DNA from: Ignavibacteriae bacterium HGW-Ignavibacteriae-1
Lineage (GTDB): Bacteria; Bacteroidota; Ignavibacteria; Kapaibacteriales; UBA2268
Direction of reading: 5' to 3'
Length of the DNA: 64,000 nt
Assembly (NCBI GenBank): GCA_002839825.1
Contig: PGYU01000013.1
Coordinates: 1 to 64,000, forward strand
Below are positions 50,524 through 60,330 of this stretch, piece after piece. Numbering within the stretch: the first letter of the stretch is position 1; the number at the start of each line of letters is the position of its first letter. The position numbers and the translations under genes were made by a program. The notes under the pieces are model-generated. The model was not told the DNA's origin, did not search any database, and saw only the letters and a list, made by a program, of their open reading frames with translations.

Positions 50524-52545
50524 ATGAAAAAAATAATTTTTATATTTCTATTTTATTCAATTGCAATTTATTCGCAAGACCCTGCGTATTTAATTTTTCG
50601 AAATTCAGGAAATGTTTATTTAAAATGGGAATATTTGCGAGATAATAATCATGAGCATTTCAATATTTATCGTCAATATGAAAATAGCGACACATGGGAA
50701 CAAATAAATCAAAAACCACTTAAATTAATTACGGATATTGACGAAATTGTTTATATTGGCGGCGAATATTACGGCTCTATTTATTTATCTTTAATGGGCG
50801 TCAAACGCGAAAAACGAGATATTACGAAAGCTGATATCATCGCTTGGCAAAATAATGCTGAAGCGTATTCCATGTTGAACGCATTGTCAGTCACTCAGCC
50901 GCTGATTTCCGAGCTAACCGGAACTTCATTTCTCGACGTGCCCCAATCCGGTGCACGAGTGCGATATAAAATTAATTCCATGAGAGCGGCAGATGAATTG
51001 CATTATATCACAAGCGAATTTATTGACCCGAAAATTGATGATATTGTGCCCACGCCGGACGATATTTCAATCAATCCGTTAAATAATTCCGCAAATATTA
51101 TATGGTCACGAAATTTAGACGTATTGCAATCGGGGCGTGCTGTTAATTTTAATATTTATCGTGCTGATAATATTACCGGTCCATATTTAATTGTAAATTT
51201 TGCTGATATGTTCCAAGGGATTTTAACAAGCGAAGAAGTCGAAATTGATACTAATTATTTTAATTTTTTAGATGCAAATTTAATTAACGGAAAAACTTAT
51301 TATTATTATTTAACGGGAGTTAATACTTTTGGATTTGAAAGCCAACGCAGTTCAGTTTATGAAGTAGTTCCGTCGGATAATCGCGTACCTATGTCGCCCG
51401 GCGATATTACAATTAATGAATTCGGTGGCAGACTTAAATTATCATGGAGAAATATATCTCGTGTCAGACCAATAGGTTACGAAATATTCAAATCAATTGG
51501 CGATACTGACAATTTCGTAAAAGTATTTCCGACTTTGGACGTTCAATATGATCCCGAAATTACAACTTGGACTGATGCTGATGTTCGTGAAGGCGAATTC
51601 TACAGTTATTATCTCGTAGCAATTGGTCAAACCGGGGTTCGAAGCGAGACTTCAGATACTCTCACTTTTATCATTGATGATTATATTCCACCTTCTGCAC
51701 CGGTAGGCGTTGTGGCAGTCGGAGATACGGGTGCTATCAAGCTGAGTTGGGAGGCTAATACCGAACATGATTTGCTCGGCTATCAAATTGAACGCTCATC
51801 AGATTCGAGATTTGCTACACGCTTTTTGGTAAACGAAAAGCCAATTACGGGAACTGAATTTATTGACACCGTGCGCCGCGAATCCCAAAGCGATATTGCA
51901 TATTTTGTTTACGCGCTCGACAAAAGCTACAACCGTTCACTTCCATCAGAGCGAGTCATAGTGCGGGTGATAGATGTCGTGCCGCCCTTGACACCCGAAA
52001 TGACAAGCATTTACGAAGAGGGCGATAGTTATTTCGTCAATTGGACAAAATCCCCCGATAGTGACTTGAAAGCCTATCGTTTGTATCTTTCAATCGGCGA
52101 TTCGAGCAATTTCATACTCAAGACCGAAACTAATTCTCTTACATTTTCTGACCGAATCAGCGAACGCAAAGAGCATTATTTCAAAGTCTCCGCCGTTGAT
52201 TTGTCCGGCAATGAATCTCCTTTTTCACGAATCAGACGGCTCGAAATTGAGGACGAAGCTCCCCGACCACCGGATTCAGTACAAGTAGTTCAAGAAGAAA
52301 AATATGTCAATATCGAATGGAAAGCGCCCGAAGACGAGCGTGTAGTGGGCTTCTTCATTCAGCGAAATTATGTCGAAAAAGGTAGCCCGATGGTTGATTT
52401 GGCTGTCTTGAAAGCTGATAAGAGCAGATTTATGGATTGGGATGTCGATATTAATCGCGAATGTACCTATTATATCTACTCTCGCGACGAAAAATGGCGT
52501 TTGAGCAAACCGGTGGTGATAAATTATGTACCCAATTCAAAATAA
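50524..52545 (+). CDS. Secreted fibronectin type III-like repeat protein
   Basis: 673 aa; signal peptide (SIAIYSQ); repeats of type KLSWEANTEHDLLGYQIERSSD / VNWTKSPDSDLKAYRLYLS / NIEWKAPEDERVVGFFIQR. Confidence 0.85.
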   Translation: MKKIIFIFLFYSIAIYSQDPAYLIFRNSGNVYLKWEYLRDNNHEHFNIYRQYENSDTWEQINQKPLKLITDIDEIVYIGGEYYGSIYLSLMGVKREKRDITKADIIAWQNNAEAYSMLNALSVTQPLISELTGTSFLDVPQSGARVRYKINSMRAADELHYITSEFIDPKIDDIVPTPDDISINPLNNSANIIWSRNLDVLQSGRAVNFNIYRADNITGPYLIVNFADMFQGILTSEEVEIDTNYFNFLDANLINGKTYYYYLTGVNTFGFESQRSSVYEVVPSDNRVPMSPGDITINEFGGRLKLSWRNISRVRPIGYEIFKSIGDTDNFVKVFPTLDVQYDPEITTWTDADVREGEFYSYYLVAIGQTGVRSETSDTLTFIIDDYIPPSAPVGVVAVGDTGAIKLSWEANTEHDLLGYQIERSSDSRFATRFLVNEKPITGTEFIDTVRRESQSDIAYFVYALDKSYNRSLPSERVIVRVIDVVPPLTPEMTSIYEEGDSYFVNWTKSPDSDLKAYRLYLSIGDSSNFILKTETNSLTFSDRISERKEHYFKVSAVDLSGNESPFSRIRRLEIEDEAPRPPDSVQVVQEEKYVNIEWKAPEDERVVGFFIQRNYVEKGSPMVDLAVLKADKSRFMDWDVDINRECTYYIYSRDEKWRLSKPVVINYVPNSK

Positions 52546-52634
52546 TTCACAATAAATTGCTATTATATGGGAAATCTTTCATATATTGTGATTTGAATAA
52601 CAATATTATTTGAAAAATAAAATTGAGAATGTAA

Positions 52635-54692
52635 ATGATAGTAAATGAATTGATTGCTCCTAAGAGCATAGTGATAATTGGGGCTTCGAACGATGTTGAA
52701 AAGCCGGGTGGTAAGATACTGAAAAATATTATTGATGGCGGCTTCCGAGGGAAATTGTCCGCTGTCAATCCAAAAGAGGAAATCGTGCAAGGTGTGCGGT
52801 GCTTCAAGGATGTCGCTGAAATTGACAATGTCGAATTGGCTATTTTGGCTATCCCTGCGAAATTTTGCCTCCCAACCATAGAAACCCTTGCCAAATCCAA
52901 GGGTACGAAGGCTTTCATAATTTTGTCAGCAGGATTTAGCGAGTTTGGCGAATCGGGCAAAAAGCTCGAACAACAAATCGTCAAAGTGGTTGAAAGCGTG
53001 GGTGGAACTCTAATCGGACCGAATTGTATCGGTGTGATGACTCCTCATTACAAGGGCGTTTTCGCAGGATTAGTCCCGCAACTCAGCAACAGAGGTTGCG
53101 ATTTGGTTTCGGCTTCGGGGGCTACGATTGCTTTCATACTCGAAATGGCAGTTCCACGCGGCTTGATGTACAATAGCATCCTCTCTGTCGGTAATAGCGC
53201 CCAAATCGGGGTAGAGGAGATTCTCGAATATTGGGACGAAACATACGACGAAAAAACCAGTGCCAGAGTGAAGCTATTCTACCTTGAGCAAATCAAAAAG
53301 CCCGAAAAGCTATTGAAGCACTGCCGCTCCTTGATTATGAAGGGTTGCAGAATTGCTGCTATCAAAGCAGGAACGACCGAAGCCGGCTCACGTGCCGTGT
53401 CCTCGCATACCGGTGCTTTGGCAGGTTCTGATGCAGCGGTTGATGCCTTGTTCCGCAAAGCCGGAGTGGTGCGTTGCTTCTCGCGTCAAGAGCTTTTCTA
53501 TGTCGGCGGAGTATTGTTGCACAAGCAATTGGAAGGTCCCAACATTGCCGTTATTACCCATGCAGGAGGCTCCGGAGTGATGCTGACTGACTCTTTAGCT
53601 AAAGGTGGTTTGGACATCCCCAAGATTGAAGGTCCGGCAGCTGATGAACTTTTAGCCCAACTTTATCATGGCTCGTCGGTTTCAAATCCGATTGACTTCC
53701 TCGCAACCGGAACAGCCGACCAACTCGGCACGATTCTGGAATACGTTGATAGAGAGTTTGATAATATTGATGGCTCTGTCGTGATATTCGGGACTACGGG
53801 AATGTTCGACGTAACGGGTGTTTACGATGTGCTTCACGAGAAAATGAAATGGTGCAAAAAGCCGATTTACCCTTGTTTGCCATCAGTTGTCCAAGCCGAA
53901 AAAGCGGTCAAGCACTTTTTGTCGCTCGGCAGAGTGGACTTTACCGATGAAGTCGCTATTGGCAATGCACTCACCAAAGTCTATCACACACCGAAACCTG
54001 CAAAAGAATTCGATTTGCCGACAATTGACGTCGCGACTATTCGCCAAATTATCGAATCAAGCGATTCCGGCTATCTTAGCCCCGATAAAATCCAAACTTT
54101 GCTCGATGCATCGGGGATTCCGCGCGTACCGGAAAAATTGGCAAATACTGCCGAATTAGCCGTGCAATACGCCGAAGAATTGGGCTATCCAATCGTGATG
54201 AAAGTTGTTGGACCCGTGCACAAGACGGACGTCGGCGGAGTTGTGCTCAATATCCGTCACCCCGACATTATCCGCAAAGAATTTGACAGAATGATTGAAA
54301 TCAAAGATTGCACAAGCGTCTTGCTCCAACCAATGTTCAACGGCACCGAGCTATTCGTAGGGGCAATGAAAGAACCCGACTTCGGGCATATCATTTTGCT
54401 TGGTCTCGGCGGAATATTCATCGAAGTGCTGAAAGATGTCGCTTCGGGCTTGGCTCCAATCAGCAAAGAGGAAGCGCTGAAAATGATGAGCGAACTGAAA
54501 TCATACAAACTCATCGAAGGTGTGCGGAAGCGCGAAGGTGTAAACAAGGAAATCTGGGCTGATATTATTGAGCGGCTCAGTGCTTTACTCGCAGCCGCAC
54601 CCGAAATCATCGAGCTCGACCTGAACCCACTATTAGGCAAATCCGACTCTGTAATCGCAGTTGACGGCAGAATCAGGATAGAACGGGAGTGA
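52635..54692 (+). CDS. ADP-forming acetate-CoA ligase (fused alpha/beta acyl-CoA synthetase)
   Basis: SIVIIGASNDVEKPGGKILKNII; VSSHTGALAGSDAA; C-terminal ATP-grasp LGYPIVMKVVGPVHKTDVGGVVLN. Confidence 0.93.
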   Translation: MIVNELIAPKSIVIIGASNDVEKPGGKILKNIIDGGFRGKLSAVNPKEEIVQGVRCFKDVAEIDNVELAILAIPAKFCLPTIETLAKSKGTKAFIILSAGFSEFGESGKKLEQQIVKVVESVGGTLIGPNCIGVMTPHYKGVFAGLVPQLSNRGCDLVSASGATIAFILEMAVPRGLMYNSILSVGNSAQIGVEEILEYWDETYDEKTSARVKLFYLEQIKKPEKLLKHCRSLIMKGCRIAAIKAGTTEAGSRAVSSHTGALAGSDAAVDALFRKAGVVRCFSRQELFYVGGVLLHKQLEGPNIAVITHAGGSGVMLTDSLAKGGLDIPKIEGPAADELLAQLYHGSSVSNPIDFLATGTADQLGTILEYVDREFDNIDGSVVIFGTTGMFDVTGVYDVLHEKMKWCKKPIYPCLPSVVQAEKAVKHFLSLGRVDFTDEVAIGNALTKVYHTPKPAKEFDLPTIDVATIRQIIESSDSGYLSPDKIQTLLDASGIPRVPEKLANTAELAVQYAEELGYPIVMKVVGPVHKTDVGGVVLNIRHPDIIRKEFDRMIEIKDCTSVLLQPMFNGTELFVGAMKEPDFGHIILLGLGGIFIEVLKDVASGLAPISKEEALKMMSELKSYKLIEGVRKREGVNKEIWADIIERLSALLAAAPEIIELDLNPLLGKSDSVIAVDGRIRIERE

Positions 54693-54717
54693 GGGGTTTG
54701 TCAAGACATTGATTCGA

Positions 54718-55020
54718 AACCTTCCGAAGGTTTCAAACCTTCGGAAGGTTAATAGATGAATATTGAACTTGTAAATCGTAGGGACAGAACAGCGTTCTGT
54801 CCAAAACATAGCCCACGGTTTTAACCGTGGGTAAAGATAAAACCAACCACCCCGTCAGCTAAAGCTGCCACCCCTCAAGAGGGGAATTAAAGTCTTAGGG
54901 ACCATAACAGCGCTCTGTCCTTTCGTTTTTTACCCCGAAGGTTTATATATCGTTGTTCCGTCAGTTGTAACAACTGACGAGACGGAAAAGTCTGACAGAT
55001 GAAGAAGACTTCCGAAGTCT
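54718..55020. repeat. Cluster of distinct palindromic repeats
   Basis: AACCTTCCGAAGGTTtcaAACCTTCGGAAGGTT (54718-54750); GGACAGAACagcGTTCTGTCC (54782-54802); CCCACGGTTttAACCGTGGG (54812-54831); CCCCTCAAGAGGGG (54871-54884); CGTCAGTTGtaaCAACTGACG (54959-54979); AGACTTCcGAAGTCT (55006-55020). Confidence 0.85.
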
Positions 55021-55082
55021 AATTTTTAATCATCTTAATCACAATAATCATACAAATCATAGTTCAGACAAATACTAATAAC

Positions 55083-55553
55083 CTACTCAATCACATCCAG
55101 CTCTTTTAACTTCAACTTTATCGTTTCAGCTACGCTTTTGGGAGTATATTTCTTTGCAAATAAATCATCAAACATCAACAATACTTCTTTATCTTGGTAT
55201 CTGATGATGATTGCAGGGCTCTTTGATATTTCAGTATCTCTAAATTTAATATTGGACATAAAGTTGCGAGGCGATGATTCAACAAAGAGGATTTCATTAT
55301 ATTTTAATTTTTTCTTTAGCTCAAACGCTGCTACCTGAGCACTTTTCTTTTTCTTCACTGATTTTGTTATGACTATTGTATTTAGCTTTTCTTTCCATAA
55401 GTATGATGACTTTTCAATAATGTCTAAACAATCACTACAATAAGGTGAATTTAGTACAATAACAAGGCTATTATCAAAAAAACTTTCATCAACTTCTTTC
55501 AAATCTGATGTGAATAGAGCCTGAAAACCCAATATTAGAAATAATAATTTCAA
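55083..55553 (-). CDS. Thioredoxin-fold-like secreted protein
   Basis: N-terminal hydrophobic signal; LVIVLNSPYCSDCLDII (CSDC); SPAIIIRYQDKE cis-Pro-like segment. Confidence 0.55.
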   Translation of the reverse strand: MKLLFLILGFQALFTSDLKEVDESFFDNSLVIVLNSPYCSDCLDIIEKSSYLWKEKLNTIVITKSVKKKKSAQVAAFELKKKLKYNEILFVESSPRNFMSNIKFRDTEISKSPAIIIRYQDKEVLLMFDDLFAKKYTPKSVAETIKLKLKELDVIE

Positions 55554-56623
55554 TTTGATTTCCTTAAAACCACTTTGTAAAATCCATCTGAGCCATTGCC
55601 AAAGTGATAAAGCATGTTAGATTGATTTTTATGTTGCAAAATATAGCTATTATGCATCTTGTCCTCGGATAAAGAAATATCTGATGACTCTAAGAACCAA
55701 TGATTGTCTTTCTTAGCCCAAATATCATATTTGAAATTATAAAGTGAATGAGAACTATCTAAAAACAAATCATCATTGTCCGAATAACAAACAAGTAAGT
55801 GATTTGCATCAAGAAAATTCACTCTATGAATCAAATTTCTTGTGATGGTGTCGGATTGCAAGAATGAAATCACTGCCATTGGGTGCTTGCCATCAAATTT
55901 TTCAAGTTCATAAGTATTAGCTTTCCAATTATCGAATTTTCGGGTCAAAGTATCAAGGGTTTGGAAATTTTTATCTTTAATATAAATGCTGTAGTTGGTA
56001 ATATCAGTTACGGCATATGACCCTTGAAAATAATCAATTACATTTCTCGGTTGAAATAAGGTCCAATAAAAGCCTTTAGTATATTCAATATTTATAAAAC
56101 GATGATTAGTATCAGAAAGGCTTAGTTGCCAACTAAATAAATCGTCCTTATTAGAGCTTTTTGGTCTGTATGTGTCAGATAACCCGACTAAAATACCTTT
56201 ATCAAGAATAATTCTATTTGCATAGTAGAGTCTATCCTGTTTGAAAATTTCATCCAAGTCGTAAATTTTATCCAACTTCAACTCAGTTGACCCATCATAT
56301 ACATATTTTATTACTTTTTTTGCAACGCAAAATATCAATGTATCAGCGTCGCTACAAATATTTGTCATGAGGTATTTCTCGCAATTGTTTGTATACAGCC
56401 AATCAACTTCGATAATTAGATTGATAATATCAGTTGAATCTTCGATGTTTACTAACGCGATTGAGCAATCTTGACTTAACATTCTATCGTAATAGTACAT
56501 TTTGTTGTTTATCTCAACAATATCAACCCAACTTATTCTCGATAAACCTTCGGCAGGAATTTCATATTCGGAAATATTTCCAAATAAACTCTTTAAAAAA
56601 AATAATATTATTAATGTGTTCAT
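55550..56623 (-). CDS. Secreted protein of unknown function, possibly beta-propeller
   Basis: Signal-like N-terminus; overlaps the downstream thioredoxin-fold gene by 4 nt (ATGA). Confidence 0.5.
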   Translation of the reverse strand: MNTLIILFFLKSLFGNISEYEIPAEGLSRISWVDIVEINNKMYYYDRMLSQDCSIALVNIEDSTDIINLIIEVDWLYTNNCEKYLMTNICSDADTLIFCVAKKVIKYVYDGSTELKLDKIYDLDEIFKQDRLYYANRIILDKGILVGLSDTYRPKSSNKDDLFSWQLSLSDTNHRFINIEYTKGFYWTLFQPRNVIDYFQGSYAVTDITNYSIYIKDKNFQTLDTLTRKFDNWKANTYELEKFDGKHPMAVISFLQSDTITRNLIHRVNFLDANHLLVCYSDNDDLFLDSSHSLYNFKYDIWAKKDNHWFLESSDISLSEDKMHNSYILQHKNQSNMLYHFGNGSDGFYKVVLRKSN

Positions 56624-56764
56624 AAGCTTTTATATCAAAACTTTAAAAAATGAAAAATGTATTACCGTCTATGTAACAATTCCGTTTACAAATTAAACAC
56701 AAAATTTATACTATCCAAGAAAAATCGTATCTTTGTACATGTTTTTCAAGAAAAAGGTGATGGA

Positions 56765-58252
56765 ATGAAAAATGTTACTTTGTGTGCTATGCTTCTGATG
56801 TTTGCAATGGCGAGCGTTTCGGTTGCGAGAACATTGAAAGTAGGCGCTTCGTATGAATTTGCGAGCTTTGCCCAAGCAGCAAATCAAGCTGCCGCGGGTG
56901 ATACGATTTTGTTCTTTGACAGCCCGATTACTCAATCGAGCTACATTTCCGACCTTCGCGGCACTGCGGATTTGCCAATCGTAATCTCGTCCGGTACGGG
57001 TGATTACATTTTGTTCAGCGGCGGTGGCAGTGCTTTTCAGTTGTCAAATCCGGCAAATTTGCACATTTCTCGCTTGGCATTCGAAGGGCAAACCCAAAAT
57101 GGCGTCAATATTGATGATGGTGGCGACTTCAGCAATCCCGCTCTCAACATCACTTTTGATGATTGCAAGTGGCTTGGGATGAACGCCAGCGGGAATAATG
57201 ATTGCTTGAAAATGTCGGGAGTGGTGAATTTCGCTATCACTAATTGCAGTTTTGCGGATGGTTCGGCAGGCGGGAGCATTATTGATATGGTCGGGTGCCA
57301 CGATGGAATTATCGAAAAAAATGTTTTCAGAAACGGCGGCTCTAATTCTATCCAAGCCAAAGGCGGAACGAAAAATATTCAAATATCTCGTAACTTGTTT
57401 GTAAATGGAGGTTTGCGTGCATTGAATATTGGTGGTAGCACCGGAATGGAATATTTCCGTCCGCTTGATGCACCTGCCGAATCGGAAGAAATTATCGTTT
57501 TTTCCAATATATTTTTCGGTTCACAAGCTCCTTTTGCTTATGTCGGGACGCGTAATTCGAAAGTCATAAATAATACAATAATTAATCCCGATAAATGGGT
57601 AATCAGGATTTTAAGAGAAAATAATCATGCTCAGATGCAGTTCGATGCAGGGAATGAATTTTCAAATAATATTGTCTATTTGTCAAATGCTGCTGCGGCG
57701 CCTTCAATAAATATTGGTCCAAATACATTATCCGAGGCATATTCATTCAGGAATAATCTGTGGTACAATCATGAAAATTTTGATTGGATTTCACCAAATG
57801 TCCCGGTTTCCGAATTAAGCAGTATCCGTGGCATTGACCCATTATTCACAAATTTAGCAGATTCGAATTTAATTCCAGTGCAAAATTCTGTAATTAAAGG
57901 CTCAGCTTATGTAAATAATTACGCTAAATATGATTATTATGGCAATAAATTCGGCAATCCTCCTTCGATAGGCGCAATCGAGATAGATGCAAGTAGTATC
58001 GAAGAAAATAATATTTCCCAAAATATAATAATTAGTCCAAATCCTGCTCAAAATTCAATTAATATTAATTATAATAATAATTCAAAATATTATATCGAAA
58101 TAATTAATATTAACGGACAAATTGTAATCGAAAAAAGAGAAATAATCTCCAATGAAAATATTGATATTTCACATTTGGCTATCGGGACATATTTACTTTT
58201 AATCGAATCCGGTGGAAGAAAAATCCCCAAACTTTTTATAGTAAATCGTTAA
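56765..58252 (+). CDS. Right-handed beta-helix protein with T9SS sorting domain
   Basis: Probable start MKNVTLCAMLLM at 56765; repeated parallel-beta-helix rungs (ITNCSFADGS, IIEKNVFRNGG, ISRNLFVNGG); C-terminal IISPNPAQNSININYN...GTYLLLIESGGRKIPKLFIVNR. Confidence 0.8.
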   Translation: MKNVTLCAMLLMFAMASVSVARTLKVGASYEFASFAQAANQAAAGDTILFFDSPITQSSYISDLRGTADLPIVISSGTGDYILFSGGGSAFQLSNPANLHISRLAFEGQTQNGVNIDDGGDFSNPALNITFDDCKWLGMNASGNNDCLKMSGVVNFAITNCSFADGSAGGSIIDMVGCHDGIIEKNVFRNGGSNSIQAKGGTKNIQISRNLFVNGGLRALNIGGSTGMEYFRPLDAPAESEEIIVFSNIFFGSQAPFAYVGTRNSKVINNTIINPDKWVIRILRENNHAQMQFDAGNEFSNNIVYLSNAAAAPSINIGPNTLSEAYSFRNNLWYNHENFDWISPNVPVSELSSIRGIDPLFTNLADSNLIPVQNSVIKGSAYVNNYAKYDYYGNKFGNPPSIGAIEIDASSIEENNISQNIIISPNPAQNSININYNNNSKYYIEIININGQIVIEKREIISNENIDISHLAIGTYLLLIESGGRKIPKLFIVNR

Positions 58253-58322
58253 AAAATATTTTCATTCCTGCAGAAAATTTCGTAAATTTATGATATGCTT
58301 AAAATGAAATTTAGGAAAGACT

Positions 58323-60215
58323 ATGGGAGAAATTGAATTGACGGGCGATGTTTATTATCCGTCGCAGGAAACTATTGCCAATGCGAATTTGAAAGACAGA
58401 AGCGAGTTCGACAAACGTGCTGAGCAAGATTACGAAGGCTTTTGGGCAGATTTCGCCAATGAGTTGGATTGGTTCCAAAAGTGGGACAAAGTCATTGATG
58501 ATTCCGAAAAGCCCTTCTACAAGTGGTTTACAGGCGGACGTACCAACATTTCGTATAATTGCTTGGATAGGCACGTCAAGACTCACCGTCGCAACAAATT
58601 GGCGCTAATATGGGAAGGCGAAGACGGCGAACACCGCACTATGTCCTATTTCAGGTTGCACAATGACGTTTGCCGATTTGCCAATCTGCTCAAAAGTATG
58701 GCTGTCAAAAAAGGCGACCGCGTTACGATTTACATGGGCAGAACGCCTGAAATCATCATCGCAATGCTTGCATGTGCACGTATCGGTGCCGTGCACTCAG
58801 TTGTTTACGGTGGTTTTTCAGTCGAATCGCTGACCGAGAGAATCGAAGACAGCCAATCTCGTGTATTGATTGTAGCCGATGGTGCTTATCAACGCGGCAA
58901 AATCGTGAAACTCAAGGACATAGCCGACGAAGCTTTGCAGAGAGCAGGTACAGTTGAGCACGTCATCGTCGTGAAGCGTACAGGGCACGATGTTTACATG
59001 GAGCCCGGCAGAGATATGTGGTACCACGAATTAATCAAATTGCCGATTGCGAACCAACCAAGTGTTGTTGAAGAAACTTCGTCCGAAGACCCGCTTTTCA
59101 TTTTATATACTTCCGGCACAACCGGCAAACCCAAAGCGATTTTGCACACTCATGGCGGATATATGGTCGGGACTTATGTCACAACGAAATACTATCTAGA
59201 TGTCCAAGATGCCGATAGAATCTGGTGCACAGCTGACCCGGGCTGGATTACCGGTCACAGCTATATCGTTTACGGACCATTGCTTAATGGTGCGACTATT
59301 TTTATGTACGAAGGGGCGCCATACCATCCGTATCCTAATCGCTGGTGGCAAATGATAGAAAAATATGGAATTAATATCCTTTATACTGCCCCAACTGCGA
59401 TTCGCGGATTTATGCGTTTCGGAGATTCGTGGGCTAACCGCCACGACTTGTCGTCACTTCGAATTCTTGGCTCTGTTGGCGAACCAATCAACCCCGAAGC
59501 TTGGAAATGGTATCACAGAGTAATCGGTCGTGAACGTTGCCCTGTAATAGATACATGGTGGCAAACTGAAACCGGAATGCACATGATTTCGCCCTTCCCG
59601 ACGATGCCTTTGAAGCCCGGCTCAGGTTCATTGCCCTTCCCGGGAGTAAAAATGGAAGTCGTTGATGAGCAGGGAAATCCGGTCAAAGCAAATGAGGAAG
59701 GATATTTGATAATTAAAACGCCGTGGCCCGCCATGGTTCGCACTATTTTCAACGACCCACAGCGAATGGTTGACCAATATTGGACTAAATATCCCGGGGC
59801 GTACATGACCGGCGACAGCGCCAAAATTGACGAAGATGGCTACATCTGGGTTATCGGTAGAGTGGACGATGTCATAAAAGTGTCCGGTTATAGGCTTGGC
59901 ACCGCTGAAATCGAAAGTGCTTTCGTTAGCCATCATGCCGTAGCTGAAGCTGCTGCAATAGGTGTGCCACACGAAATCAAAGGAAATGTGATTTATGCAT
60001 ATATCATTTTGAAGCAAAATCAACAGCCAAGTGATGAACTAATAGAGGAATTGCGCAAGCATATTGCTCATGAAGTTGGTCCGATTGCCAAGCCCGAGCA
60101 TATCGAATTTGTAGATAAATTACCCAAAACCCGAAGCGGCAAAATCATGCGACGAGTGCTCAAGGCACAAGCGATGGGAGAAGACCCGGGCAATATTTCG
60201 ACACTTGAGGAGTAA
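58323..60215 (+). CDS. acsA: Acetyl-CoA synthetase (AMP-forming)
   Basis: VYGGFSVESLTERIEDSQSRVLIVADG; ILYTSGTTGKPKAILHTHGGY; DTWWQTETGMHMI; PKTRSGKIMRRVLKA. Confidence 0.97.
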   Translation: MGEIELTGDVYYPSQETIANANLKDRSEFDKRAEQDYEGFWADFANELDWFQKWDKVIDDSEKPFYKWFTGGRTNISYNCLDRHVKTHRRNKLALIWEGEDGEHRTMSYFRLHNDVCRFANLLKSMAVKKGDRVTIYMGRTPEIIIAMLACARIGAVHSVVYGGFSVESLTERIEDSQSRVLIVADGAYQRGKIVKLKDIADEALQRAGTVEHVIVVKRTGHDVYMEPGRDMWYHELIKLPIANQPSVVEETSSEDPLFILYTSGTTGKPKAILHTHGGYMVGTYVTTKYYLDVQDADRIWCTADPGWITGHSYIVYGPLLNGATIFMYEGAPYHPYPNRWWQMIEKYGINILYTAPTAIRGFMRFGDSWANRHDLSSLRILGSVGEPINPEAWKWYHRVIGRERCPVIDTWWQTETGMHMISPFPTMPLKPGSGSLPFPGVKMEVVDEQGNPVKANEEGYLIIKTPWPAMVRTIFNDPQRMVDQYWTKYPGAYMTGDSAKIDEDGYIWVIGRVDDVIKVSGYRLGTAEIESAFVSHHAVAEAAAIGVPHEIKGNVIYAYIILKQNQQPSDELIEELRKHIAHEVGPIAKPEHIEFVDKLPKTRSGKIMRRVLKAQAMGEDPGNISTLEE

Positions 60216-60330
60216 GGAGGATTAGTTTAAGAAGCCATTCATCAAGCATGACAAATGAAACTAAAATATTCATAAATCGTCTAATAAATTAGCGTCATAA
60301 ATTATGGTGTTTAATTTTTTTGGAGGATTT

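Noticed and set aside
54718-55020. CRISPR array
   Set aside because: The palindromes differ from each other and have no constant repeat/spacer length.
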